This document shows positions 1 to 7,259 of a stretch of 27,129 nucleotides of DNA, in pieces. A model generated the notes under the pieces. The model made no database searches and was not told where the DNA came from. It saw only the letters and a list, made by a program, of their open reading frames with translations. Within the stretch, counting starts at the first letter, position 1. Each line of letters opens with the position of its first letter. The stretch comes from an uncultured Prosthecobacter sp. (GTDB lineage: Bacteria > Verrucomicrobiota > Verrucomicrobiia > Verrucomicrobiales > Verrucomicrobiaceae), in NCBI GenBank assembly GCA_947523045.1, contig CANNUR010000012.1, positions 1 through 27,129 of the forward strand. Reading direction: 5' to 3'. The position numbers and the translations under genes are program-made.

Positions 1-766
1 GCACGTGCCCGGCCTGTAGGCCGGAGAGGGCGGCGTCATCGGCCGGGTGCAGCAGCTCCGACAGGTCGGGCCGGCCGGGCCAGGCGCCCCAGAGATTGGC
101 GGTGGCTTCGGCAAACACCGGCAGTCGCAGCGCGGCCAGCACCGGTGCGGCGGCTTCGGCCTCCTGCGGACTGAGGCCGGCGGCGAGCACCGCGGTCGGC
201 CGGGCCGGCAGGGTGAAGGCAGGTGGCTTCTGCGGCTTCGGCGCTTTCGGGCCGGGATGGGCGAGGAAATCGATGCCGGGCTGGCGGGTGTCGAGCGGCT
301 CCTCGAGGCAGAGGTTGATGTGCAGGGGCCGGCCGTTGAGGCGGGTCGGCCAGGACAGGCTGACGCCGGCCTCGACATCGAGGCAGGGCGAGGTGTAGGG
401 CCCGAACAGATCCTTCTGCTCGATCGCCTGGGGCGCGCCGCTGCCGCGGAAACGGCGCGGGCGGTCGGCGGTGACCAGCACGAGCGGCAGGCCCTGGTAG
501 TGCGCCTCAATGACGGCCGGCAGCAATTCGGCGGCGGCCGTGCCGGAGGTGGTCAGCACCGCGACTGGGGCGCGATCGGCGAGAATGCGGCCCAGGGCGA
601 AGAAGGCGGCGCTGCGCTCCTCGAAGAAGTTCCACAGCTTGATGCCCTCGCTCTCGATCAGCGCGGCGATGACCGGGGCGTTGCGCGCGCCGGCCGCCAC
701 ACAGACCTCCGCTACACCCAGGCGCGCCAGCGCGGTGAGCAGGGAGCGGATGACGAGCGTGTTCAT
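1..766 (-). CDS. menD: MenD, 2-succinyl-5-enolpyruvyl-6-hydroxy-3-cyclohexene-1-carboxylate synthase (partial, N-terminal part)
   Basis: The frame runs from an ATG at 766 to the left edge without a stop, giving about 255 residues of a protein that is usually 550-600. MenD is a thiamine-diphosphate enzyme that joins 2-oxoglutarate to isochorismate in menaquinone synthesis. The N-terminal pyrimidine-binding domain is recognisable: a G-A-R-N-A-P motif at about residues 26-31, where other members read G-S-R-S/N-x-P; FEERSAAFFALG at about 48-59, with the glutamate expected to activate the cofactor; TTSGTAAAELLPAVIEAHYQ; and LVTADRP. After about residue 175 an Ala/Pro-rich linker leads into the central domain. 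The C-terminal cofactor domain lies outside the window. The DUF1287 gene lies 56 bases upstream on the same strand and menF beyond it, which supports the pathway assignment. The identification is firm; activity cannot be judged from a partial gene. Confidence 0.9.
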   Translation of the reverse strand, partial: MNTLVIRSLLTALARLGVAEVCVAAGARNAPVIAALIESEGIKLWNFFEERSAAFFALGRILADRAPVAVLTTSGTAAAELLPAVIEAHYQGLPLVLVTADRPRRFRGSGAPQAIEQKDLFGPYTSPCLDVEAGVSLSWPTRLNGRPLHINLCLEEPLDTRQPGIDFLAHPGPKAPKPQKPPAFTLPARPTAVLAAGLSPQEAEAAAPVLAALRLPVFAEATANLWGAWPGRPDLSELLHPADDAALSGLQAGHV

Positions 767-822
767 GGGCAGGACCGTGTCCACCGGACCGGCCCCGGCT
801 TCAACCGCAATCGCGCTGCATT

Positions 823-1443
823 TCACTCGCCACGCCAGCGGTAGTGGCCGGTGAGCGGGAATTCGAACAGCCGGTTCTCCAGCCTGGGGCCCTGGCCGAT
901 GTTGTGGACGATCCACGGCACCGGGCCGCCGTCCGGCGCTGGCACGACGATGGCGATGTGGGGCAGCCGGCCGGCGACCGTGCAGGTGATCAGATCGCCG
1001 GGCTGATAGCGGGCCGGTGGGTCACTGACCGGCAGGGCGGCGCCGCGGCGACGAAAGAACGTCTGCAGGTTGGGCACGCGCCGGTGGTCGATGTTCGTGT
1101 CGGGCTGCTTCAGTCCCCACTGCTTCGGGTAGGCAGCGAAGTTCCGGCGCATGTCCTCGTGCACGAGCTGCTGCAGGTCGAAACCGAGCACGCGCAGGCC
1201 GCGGATGACCACATCGGTGCAGACCCCGGTGTCGGCGGGCACGTCGCCGCCGGGATAGGCAATGCGCACGTAGGCGCCACCGTAGCGCACCTGGTGCCGG
1301 GTCTGGTCGAGGGCGGTGTGGCAGAGGCGGGTGGCAAAGTCGTCATCCGCCGGCAGTCGGGCGCGCGCGGCGGCGGCCAGGGCTTCCGAATCGGCGCGGC
1401 AGGCGCCGGTCAGCAGGGGCAGGCAGAGAAGAAGGGCGCGCAT
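823..1443 (-). CDS. DUF1287 family secreted protein
   Basis: The protein has 206 residues from the ATG at 1443, chosen because it begins a signal peptide (MRALLLCLPLLTGACRA) that may end in a lipobox-like cysteine; an in-frame codon 30 bases upstream would spoil it. The body carries the DUF1287 signature: GGDVPADTGVCTDVVIR, LVHEDM, a YPKQWGL segment, NIDHRRVPNLQTFF, YQPGDLITC, HIAIVV, then HNIGQGP and a closing GHYRW. The cysteine after DTGV and the histidine in the HIAIVV segment resemble the Cys/His pair of NlpC/P60-like cysteine peptidases, but the function of DUF1287 is not established and I infer only a possible cell-wall role. It sits between menF and menD on the same strand, though no link to menaquinone is known to me. 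Confidence 0.85.
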   Translation of the reverse strand: MRALLLCLPLLTGACRADSEALAAAARARLPADDDFATRLCHTALDQTRHQVRYGGAYVRIAYPGGDVPADTGVCTDVVIRGLRVLGFDLQQLVHEDMRRNFAAYPKQWGLKQPDTNIDHRRVPNLQTFFRRRGAALPVSDPPARYQPGDLITCTVAGRLPHIAIVVPAPDGGPVPWIVHNIGQGPRLENRLFEFPLTGHYRWRGE

Positions 1444-1540
1444 GGCGGATTCCGACAACTCCGCCGCCACCACCGTTCACGCGCTTGAGCGCCGGTCTAA
1501 ACTCCAAGCAGGCCGAGCGCGCGTGCCCACGTGCCACACT

Positions 1541-1555
1541 AAATGCCAGGCATTT
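1541..1555. promoter_or_regulatory. 15-base perfect palindrome, first copy of a repeated site
   Basis: AAATGCC-A-GGCATTT is fully symmetrical about its central base and lies next to an AT-rich tract, about 100 bases upstream of the DUF1287 start at 1443. A second symmetrical copy of the core lies at 1692-1702. The shape fits a dimeric regulator site; which protein, if any, binds is unknown. Confidence 0.35.
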
Positions 1556-1691
1556 TTAAACAATTCGTTACTTAAATAATTGAATTTCAATGAATTAATG
1601 TGCCGATATCGGTTCGGCATATGCCGCGTATTACGAGGTAGATCCACGTCGCGGGGCGACCGAGCGCCAGATGCCAGTCGCGTCAGTCAAG

Positions 1692-1702
1692 ATGCCAGGC
1701 AT
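1692..1702. promoter_or_regulatory. 11-base palindrome, second copy of the repeated site
   Basis: ATGCC-A-GGCAT repeats the core of the palindrome at 1541-1555 and is followed by the same TTT, so 14 bases are identical. It lies about 50 bases beyond the menF stop on the menF strand. Operator or small dispersed repeat are both possible. Confidence 0.3.
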
Positions 1703-1754
1703 TTTAGCTGCCGCCGCGGGGCGCGGTCAGCGTGGTCCAGGCATCTGCGCCGGC

Positions 1755-2786
1755 TTACACCCCGAGCAGGCGCAGCACCGATTCGCGCTTCAGGCGCAGC
1801 TCGCGCCATTCGTGATCGAAGGCGCTGCCGCTGACGATGCCGCAGCCGGAGGGCAGCTGGGCTTCGCGACCGTTCCAGCCGAGGCCGCGGATGGCGACGA
1901 CGATGTGGCAGGTGCCATCGGGGCCTGGTTCGATGAAGCCGAAGGGGGCGCCGAAGAAGCCCGGCACCTGCAGCTGCTGGCGGTACTCGCGCAGGCGCGC
2001 CAGCCAGGTGTCATCGCGCGGCAGGCAGCCGACGGCGGGGGTGGGGTGCAGATGGCGAATGAGGTCATCCGCGGGCAGCGGCTGTGGCAGTTCGACCGTG
2101 AGCCGGGTTTGGAAGTGCACGAGACCGGAGGCCTCGCAGGTGCCGCGCGGTTCACGCGTGGTTGCACCGAGGGCGTTGAGGCGTTCCTCGAGGTAGCGGA
2201 CGACGATCTCGTGCTCCTCGATCTCCTTGACGTCGCTGAGGAAGTCGGCCTGGTGGCCGGGCTTGGCGGTGCCGGCGAGGGCCATGGTTTCGACCTGCCG
2301 TCCCTGACGGCGCAGCAGCAGTTCCGGCGTCGCGCCGAGGAAGCCGTGGGTTTCGGTCACGTAGGCGTAACCCCAAGTGTTGGGGGGCGCGGCGAGGACC
2401 TTGTCGAGCAGGCGCACCGGGTGGCCGGCGACGATTTCGCCGCGCTCGGTGAGCACCGGCACCATCTTTTCCAGGCGACGGCCCAGCACCTCGCGGCGGA
2501 TGCGCCGGAAGGCCATCTTGAACCACTCGGTCACCGGCTTGGCCCAGTTGATGTGCGGCGGTTGCGCACCATTCCAGCCGGCGGCGGCGGCCAGGCCCTC
2601 GGCGGTCACCTCGATCAGGCGCGCCGGGCGTTTCCAGGGCAGGGGATCACTGAGGTCGAAATCGTTGACGTAAAAACAGCCGCCGCCCGGCGGTGGGACT
2701 GCCAGCGCCTCGAAGGGCCCGGCTCCCAGCCAGGCCCGTCCGTCGGGCAGTCGGAAAAGTGCGAGTTCGGTCATTGTTGTCTTCAT
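1755..2786 (-). CDS. menF: MenF, isochorismate synthase
   Basis: The protein has 343 residues from the ATG at 2786; an ATG at 2774 (MTELALF) is an equally possible start, and the in-frame ATG at 2843 adds a non-conserved tail. The protein belongs to the chorismate-binding family. The catalytic lysine is seen in LEKMVPV and the catalytic glutamate in FLGATPELLLRR, 48 residues apart (about 50 in EntC and MenF). MALAGTAKPG, KEIEEHEIVVRYLEE, HPTPAVGCLPR and a C-terminal GCGIVSGS follow in the family order. It would convert chorismate to isochorismate, the substrate of MenD encoded downstream on the same strand. Anthranilate or aminodeoxychorismate synthase is less likely because the ALAGT motif is of the isochorismate type and menD is adjacent. 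It is divergent from the gene at 2864. Confidence 0.88.
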   Translation of the reverse strand: MKTTMTELALFRLPDGRAWLGAGPFEALAVPPPGGGCFYVNDFDLSDPLPWKRPARLIEVTAEGLAAAAGWNGAQPPHINWAKPVTEWFKMAFRRIRREVLGRRLEKMVPVLTERGEIVAGHPVRLLDKVLAAPPNTWGYAYVTETHGFLGATPELLLRRQGRQVETMALAGTAKPGHQADFLSDVKEIEEHEIVVRYLEERLNALGATTREPRGTCEASGLVHFQTRLTVELPQPLPADDLIRHLHPTPAVGCLPRDDTWLARLREYRQQLQVPGFFGAPFGFIEPGPDGTCHIVVAIRGLGWNGREAQLPSGCGIVSGSAFDHEWRELRLKRESVLRLLGV

Positions 2787-2863
2787 AGTGAAACGGATGG
2801 CCCCCGGCGCAAGGGGCGAGGAATTGCATTTCCGTTTTTGCATTTTCCGTCTAGCGTCGCGTC

Positions 2864-3493
2864 ATGCGCCTGATTCATTTTGCCCAAGCCCTCACCCTCA
2901 TCCTGCTCGGCATCACCGGCTACCTGGCCTGGGAGGGGCAGCAGGCCGCGCGCGGCGCCAAACGCGAGCTGGAACATTTGAAAAAAGCCCAGGCCGCCGA
3001 AGAAGCCGCCAAGCCGGTCGGCATCGCCGCACTGCCGTCCGCACCTCCCGCCGCCACGATCACGCCGCCCGCGCCGGGCACCGTCGCCGCGACCCCCGCC
3101 GCCGAGGAAACACCGGGCCTGATGGCCGGCGGCCTGCCCGGGGGCGGCCTGACCGTGCCGAAGACCGTGGTCGCCGCCGAGGCCCAGGGCATCAACACCA
3201 ACACCCTCACCGCCCTGCAGCAGCGCGTGCTCGCCGCCAAGCCGGTCGCCAAGCTCAAGGCGGTCGTCCGCGAGCAGGGCTTCATCGTCGTCGATGCCGG
3301 CTCCAAGGCCGGTCTCGCCAAGGGCCGCAAGTTTGAGGTCCGCCGCGACAGCGCCATCCTTGCCCGCGTTGTCATCGCCGACACCGTCGAGGCCGATGAG
3401 GCGGTCGCCGACCTCGACCTCGCCTCGATCCCCGCCGGGGTCACCCTGGAGGTGGGCGACGAGATCATCGAACCCGTCAGCAGCGCCCCCTGA
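2864..3493 (+). CDS. Membrane-anchored protein with Pro/Ala linker and small C-terminal beta domain, unknown function
   Basis: This 209-residue protein begins with one hydrophobic segment (about residues 4-23). A short charged helical stretch (about 28-50, KRELEHLKKAQAAEEAAK) and a long Pro/Ala/Gly-rich linker (about 55-105) follow. The C-terminal part (about 130-205) reads GFIVVDAGSKAGLAKGRKFEVRR, then ARVVIADTVEADEAVADL and VGDEII. The pattern of value, N/D-A-G-S, AGL, KG, then a final GD is one I associate with small beta-rich domains of bacterial envelope proteins, but I cannot name a family. The stop codon overlaps the tlyA start by one base (TGATG), so the two genes are probably translated together. 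Two near-identical direct repeats (GCATTTCCGT at 2826-2835, GCATTTTCCGT at 2840-2850) lie just upstream and could belong to the promoter. Confidence 0.75.
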   Translation: MRLIHFAQALTLILLGITGYLAWEGQQAARGAKRELEHLKKAQAAEEAAKPVGIAALPSAPPAATITPPAPGTVAATPAAEETPGLMAGGLPGGGLTVPKTVVAAEAQGINTNTLTALQQRVLAAKPVAKLKAVVREQGFIVVDAGSKAGLAKGRKFEVRRDSAILARVVIADTVEADEAVADLDLASIPAGVTLEVGDEIIEPVSSAP

Positions 3494-4245
3494 TGGCCCG
3501 CATCCGCCTGGACCTCGCCCTTGTGGAGCGGGGGCTCTGTCCCTCGCGTGAGCAGGCCAAGCGCCTCATCATGGCCGGTGAGGTGCTGGTCGGCGAGGAG
3601 GTCGTCAGCAAACCCGGCTGGCTGGTGCGGCGCGACGCCGCCCTGCGCGTGCGGCAGCCGCCGCGCTTCGTCAGCCGCGGCGGTCTCAAGCTCGAGGGCG
3701 CGCTCGACCACTTTGGCCTCGATGTCACCGGTTTTGTGGCCCTCGACATCGGCGCCTCGACCGGTGGCTTCACCGACTGCCTGCTGCAGCGCGGCGCGGC
3801 AAGGGTGTATGCCTTCGATGTTGGCACCAATCAGATGGTCTGGAAGCTGCGCAGCGACCCGCGCGTGGTCTGTCGCGAGAACTTCAATGTCCGCCACCTG
3901 CAGCCGGAGGATCTGCCGGAGCCCATCGACCTGATTGTCGCCGACGTCTCCTTCATCTCGCTCACCCTCGTGCTGCCGGGGCCGATCGCGGCGCTCAAGC
4001 CGGGCGGTCAGGCGCTGGTGCTGGTCAAGCCGCAGTTTGAGCTCAGTCGCGAAGAGATTGGTGCCGGCGGCATCGTCCGCGACCCCGCCCTGCACGCCAA
4101 GGCCTGCGCGCGCCTGCAGGCCTTTGTCGAGGCCCGTCCGGAACTGCGCTGGCACGGCCTGGTCGAGTCGTCGATCCAGGGCACCGACGGCAACCGCGAG
4201 TTTCTGGCCTGGTTCAGCAAGCCGGGGGCGCATTCCGCTGGATGA
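3493..4245 (+). CDS. tlyA: TlyA family rRNA (cytidine-2'-O)-methyltransferase
   Basis: This 250-residue protein has the normal TlyA length. An N-terminal S4 RNA-binding domain (about residues 3-60; RLDLALVERGLCPSREQAKRLIMAG) precedes an FtsJ/RrmJ-like methyltransferase domain. SRGGLKL holds the first catalytic lysine (K66). VALDIGASTGGFTDCLL (about 82-98) is the S-adenosylmethionine motif. ADVSFIS contains D151, VKPQFE contains K179, and SIQGTDGNREF near the end contains the probable last acid (E236), which together fit the K-D-K-E tetrad. The family methylates ribose 2'-OH groups in 16S and 23S rRNA; older annotations call it hemolysin A. It is coupled by a one-base overlap to the preceding gene and followed by proA after 31 bases, so one transcript is likely. 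Confidence 0.92.
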   Translation: MARIRLDLALVERGLCPSREQAKRLIMAGEVLVGEEVVSKPGWLVRRDAALRVRQPPRFVSRGGLKLEGALDHFGLDVTGFVALDIGASTGGFTDCLLQRGAARVYAFDVGTNQMVWKLRSDPRVVCRENFNVRHLQPEDLPEPIDLIVADVSFISLTLVLPGPIAALKPGGQALVLVKPQFELSREEIGAGGIVRDPALHAKACARLQAFVEARPELRWHGLVESSIQGTDGNREFLAWFSKPGAHSAG

Positions 4246-4276
4246 ACGCGCGTCGCGCGTTATGCTGGCTGGCTTC

Positions 4277-5545
4277 ATGACCGACACCGAAATCCAACAG
4301 ACCCTTCTGGAAATGGGCCGGCGCGCACGCGCGGCCGCCCATGAGCTGGTTAAGCTGACGACGGCCCAGAAGAACGCCATCCTGCTGGCCATGGCCGACG
4401 AGATCGAGGCCCGCCAGGAGGCCATTCTCGAGGCCAACGCCAAGGATCTGGCGCGCGCCCGCGAAAACGGCCTCAGCTCCGCCATGATCGACCGCCTGAC
4501 GCTCGATCCCAAGCGCCTGGCCGCCGTCGCCGCCGCTGTGCGCGAGGTGGCGACCCTGCCGGATCCGGTCGGCGAGCAGCTCGCCGAGTGGACGCGCCCG
4601 AACGGCCTGCGCCTGCGCAAGGTGCGCGTGCCGATCGGTGTCATCGGCATCATCTTCGAGTCGCGGCCGAACGTCACCACCGACGCCGCCTCGCTCTGCT
4701 TCAAGACCGGCAACGCCACCCTGCTGCGCGGCGGCAGTGAGGCGATTCATTCGAACGTCGCCCTCGCCGCGGCCCTGCAGGCCGGCGGTGAACGCGCGGG
4801 TTTGCCGGCGCACAGCGTCCAGCTCATCCCGTTCACCGACCGCGCCAGCGTCGAGCACCTGGCGCGCATGGACCAGTACCTCGACCTGATCATCCCGCGC
4901 GGCGGCAAGGGGCTGATCGAGAAGGTGGTGGCCTGCGCGCGCATGCCGGTCATCAAGCACTACGACGGTGTCTGCCACGTCTACGTGCACGCCGATGCCG
5001 ACCTAGAGATGGCGGCCAACATCGTCGTCAATTCCAAGTGCCAGAAACCCGGCGTCTGCAACGCCCTCGAAACCCTGCTGGTCCACCGCGACGCCGCGGC
5101 CGCCTTCTACCCGCTGGTGGGGCGCCGGCTCGCTGAAGCACACGTGGAGATCCGTGCCGACGATGCCGCGCGCGGTCTGCTCGGCGTGCCCTCGGTGCCG
5201 GTGCTGGAAAGCGACTGGGACACCGAGTACCTGGAGTTGGTGCTGGCGGTGAAGACCGTGGCCGGCCTCGACGAGGCCATCGCCCACATCAACCGCCACG
5301 GCTCGCACCACACCGACAGCATTGTCACCCGCGATCGCGCGGCGGCCGAGCGCTTCCAGCACGAGGTCGACAGCGCCGTGGTCCTGCACAACGCCAGCAC
5401 CCGCTTCAACGACGGCGGCGAGTTCGGCTTCGGCGCGGAGATCGGCATCAGCACCGACAAGCTGCATGCGCGCGGGCCGATGGGCTTGGCCGAGCTGTGC
5501 AGCTACAAGTACCTCGTCGACGGCGACGGCCAGGTGCGCGGCTGA
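4277..5545 (+). CDS. proA: ProA, glutamate-5-semialdehyde dehydrogenase (gamma-glutamyl phosphate reductase)
   Basis: This 422-residue protein has full family length from the ATG at 4277 (MTDTEIQQTLLEMG); the open frame extends far upstream inside tlyA but has no family resemblance there. It reduces gamma-glutamyl phosphate with NADPH to glutamate semialdehyde in proline synthesis. Visible family blocks are GVIGIIFESRPNVTTDAASL (121-140), GNATLLRGGSEA, DLIIPRGGKGLI, and KCQKPGVCNALETLL, with the catalytic cysteine at 261. Toward the C-terminus come HTDSIVT and FNDGGEFGFGAEIGIST. No Shine-Dalgarno sequence is evident, as for most genes here. The stop codon abuts the stop of the convergent metallopeptidase gene. 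proB is not in the window. Confidence 0.96.
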   Translation: MTDTEIQQTLLEMGRRARAAAHELVKLTTAQKNAILLAMADEIEARQEAILEANAKDLARARENGLSSAMIDRLTLDPKRLAAVAAAVREVATLPDPVGEQLAEWTRPNGLRLRKVRVPIGVIGIIFESRPNVTTDAASLCFKTGNATLLRGGSEAIHSNVALAAALQAGGERAGLPAHSVQLIPFTDRASVEHLARMDQYLDLIIPRGGKGLIEKVVACARMPVIKHYDGVCHVYVHADADLEMAANIVVNSKCQKPGVCNALETLLVHRDAAAAFYPLVGRRLAEAHVEIRADDAARGLLGVPSVPVLESDWDTEYLELVLAVKTVAGLDEAIAHINRHGSHHTDSIVTRDRAAAERFQHEVDSAVVLHNASTRFNDGGEFGFGAEIGISTDKLHARGPMGLAELCSYKYLVDGDGQVRG

Positions 5546-5932
5546 TCAGGCCAGCCCGAGCGCCGCCACCTGGTCCTCGTCGAGGCCGAGGTAGTGGCCG
5601 AGTTCGTGCAGCCAGGTGATGCGCACCTCCTCGCGGAAGACGCTCATGTCGCCCTCGGCATGGTCCCAGAGGTTGTCGAGGAAGAGGCGGATGCGCGGCA
5701 GGTGACCGGGCATTTCCGGCTCGCCATCGGCCAGCGAGCAGCCTTCAAACAGGCCTAGCAGATCCTCGTCGATCGCCTCCTCCGCATCGAGGCAGTCGGC
5801 CATGAGTTCGGTCTCGGTGACGCAGGCCTCGGCCGCGCGGCGGATCGGTTCGGGCAGGCGGCGGCGGGTGCCGGCGATGACCGTGTCGGCGACCCGCATC
5901 AGCCGCTCGGCCGTGGCCGCATTCCAGTTCAT
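5546..5932 (-). CDS. Zincin-like metallopeptidase family protein
   Basis: This 128-residue protein matches the small zinc-dependent metallopeptidase family often annotated simply as metallopeptidase family protein (PF06262-like). The zinc motif HELGHYLGLDED is near the C-terminus (about residues 110-121), preceded by the family features LLGLFEGCSLADG, LPRIRLFLDNLWDHAEGD and FREEVRITWLHE. No signal peptide is seen, so it is probably cytoplasmic. The start ATG (5932-5930) overlaps the TGA of the upstream lipoprotein gene in an ATGA, which fixes the start and implies translational coupling. The stop shares the palindrome TGATCA with the proA stop on the other strand. Substrates of the family are not known. 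Confidence 0.85.
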   Translation of the reverse strand: MNWNAATAERLMRVADTVIAGTRRRLPEPIRRAAEACVTETELMADCLDAEEAIDEDLLGLFEGCSLADGEPEMPGHLPRIRLFLDNLWDHAEGDMSVFREEVRITWLHELGHYLGLDEDQVAALGLA

Positions 5933-6396
5933 GGCGGATCGTAAACGGTGCCGGCGCGGGTGCTGTTGAAGTTGGCACCGCCCGAGTCGCGCAGGAAATT
6001 GCCCATGAGCTGGCTGCCCATGCCGGTCTGGCGCTGACTGTTGTAGAGACTGTTGTGGATGCTGCCAACGCCGGGCGCCGGATTGGACACGGGGCGGTCG
6101 GGGGTTGGGATGTCGTTCGCCTTCAATTCGCTCTGCGCCAGGGCGTGACGGCTCCACAGCCGGGTATCGACCTCGTTGCGCACGCGCTTGTCGAGGGCTG
6201 CGACGGCCTCGCGATGGGATTCGGCGTCGAGTTCACCTAACTGGCGTCGGCGCGCGAGCGCCGCGTAGTCTGCCTGGTGTTGGGCGCGCACCTGGCGCTC
6301 GATGGCGTCGAGCTGTTCCGGGCTGGGCACGGTGCTGTTCGTGCAGGCGGCGAGCACCAGGCAGCCGGTGAGGAGGGGGCGGAAGACGGAACGCAT
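5929..6396 (-). CDS. Small lipoprotein, unknown function
   Basis: This 155-residue protein starts at the ATG at 6396 with a lipoprotein signal peptide (MRSVFRPLLTGCLVLAACTN); LAAC is a good lipobox, so the mature protein should begin at Cys18 and be membrane-attached. Residues of about 25-95 are highly charged and predicted helical (LDAIERQVRAQHQADYAAL, then AVAALDKRVRNEV), and the C-terminal 50 residues are Asn/Ser/Gly-rich and probably disordered. No family is recognised. It lies 52 bases downstream of the aldolase gene and overlaps the metallopeptidase gene by four bases, so it probably belongs to that operon. Confidence 0.8.
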   Translation of the reverse strand: MRSVFRPLLTGCLVLAACTNSTVPSPEQLDAIERQVRAQHQADYAALARRRQLGELDAESHREAVAALDKRVRNEVDTRLWSRHALAQSELKANDIPTPDRPVSNPAPGVGSIHNSLYNSQRQTGMGSQLMGNFLRDSGGANFNSTRAGTVYDPP

Positions 6397-6448
6397 GCGA
6401 AAGGTTAATGTAACCTCTCCGGGGCTGGATTCAAGCCGGGCCGGAGGC

Positions 6449-7252
6449 TCAGCGGTAGACCGATTCCGCGCGCGCGGCGGCGGCCTGCGGCTGGAAGCCA
6501 CCGACCAGTTGCCGGAAGGCGTCGCCAAGGGCGAGCACATCGGCCCCGAGGGTGACCACCAGACTGCCCTCAGCCATGACCTCGTCCTTCTGACCGTAGA
6601 GCGAGGCGACGGCGACAAACTTGCCGTTGTTGAGGGCGGCGGCGGCGACGCGCTTGCGGGCGGCGACGACCTCCGGATCGGTGGCCTGGCCGAGCTTGCC
6701 GATGCGGTGGCTGAAGTCGCCGGCACCGAAGAGCAGCATGTCGAAGCCGGGCACGGCGGCGATGGCCTCGACCTGTTCGAGGGCTTCCGGCGATTCGATC
6801 TGCAGGATGACGAAGCGCTCGGTGTTGTTCTGACGGGCGTAGTCGGCGAGCGGGATCTGGCAGAAGGCGCCGTCCATGTTGCCGCCGTCCATCGCCCGGC
6901 GGCCGAGCGGGTGGCAGCGCACCATGTCGACGATGTGACGCGCCTCGTCGGCGCTGCTGACGTGCGGCACCATGATGCCGGTGGCATCGAGCTCGAAGGG
7001 TTTCACGTACTCGCTGTAGGAACCCTTGCTGACGCGGACGATGGTGTCCATGTCGTGCAGCTTGGCGGCGCGCACCTGGTGCTCGAGGTTGGTCCAGTCG
7101 TTCGGCACGTGCTCGTTGCAAAGCCAGACCGCGCTGGCGCCGGCGAGGCCGGCCATCTCGACGATGCGCGGGTCGTTGAGGTTGAGTTTGAGGACGGTGG
7201 CCGGGCGACCGGCACGGACCTCGCGGAGGACGCGACTGGAGCGGAGTTTCAT
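6449..7252 (-). CDS. HpcH/HpaI aldolase/citrate lyase family protein
   Basis: This 267-residue protein has the length of class II HpaI-like aldolases, which cleave or form 2-oxo-acid aldols using a divalent metal. From the ATG at 7252: LKLNLNDPRIVEMAGLAGAS; VWLCNEHVPNDW, where the Glu-His pair matches the HpaI catalytic histidine; a TIVRV arginine; ATGIMVPHVSSADEARHIVD; LQIESPEALEQV with the metal-ligand glutamate; and FDMLLFGAGDFSHRIG with the metal-ligand aspartate. The GNMDGAFCQIPLADYARQN segment is typical of a version common in planctomycetes and relatives, whose true substrate is not known to me. The upstream helical-protein gene ends 7 bases before this start. Citrate lyase activity is unlikely because no partner subunits are nearby. 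Confidence 0.9.
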   Translation of the reverse strand: MKLRSSRVLREVRAGRPATVLKLNLNDPRIVEMAGLAGASAVWLCNEHVPNDWTNLEHQVRAAKLHDMDTIVRVSKGSYSEYVKPFELDATGIMVPHVSSADEARHIVDMVRCHPLGRRAMDGGNMDGAFCQIPLADYARQNNTERFVILQIESPEALEQVEAIAAVPGFDMLLFGAGDFSHRIGKLGQATDPEVVAARKRVAAAALNNGKFVAVASLYGQKDEVMAEGSLVVTLGADVLALGDAFRQLVGGFQPQAAAARAESVYR

Positions 7253-7259
7253 GGCGGAA

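Larger units (their letters stand above)
1444..1754. other. AT-rich gap between menF and the DUF1287 gene, with palindromes
   Basis: No convincing gene is seen in these 311 bases. The stretch at about 1541-1640 is strikingly AT-rich for this window. It holds a perfect 15-base palindrome, AAATGCCAGGCATTT (1541-1555), and CCGATATCGG (1603-1612). An 11-base version of the first palindrome, ATGCCAGGCAT, recurs at 1692-1702. The two copies share 14 identical bases (1543-1556 and 1692-1705). This is the only upstream space for a promoter of the DUF1287-menD pair, and the symmetrical sites look like operators, but no clear -35/-10 pair could be chosen on the minus strand. Confidence 0.6.

Noticed and set aside
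1580..1834. Plus-strand open frame of 84 codons in the gap between menF and the DUF1287 gene
   Set aside because: It runs into the 3' end of menF in antisense, is Arg-rich and has no start signal.
2920..4719. Minus-strand open frame of 599 codons over the membrane protein, tlyA and proA
   Set aside because: Runs antisense to three recognised genes and crosses their boundaries; composition is typical of GC-rich antisense frames.
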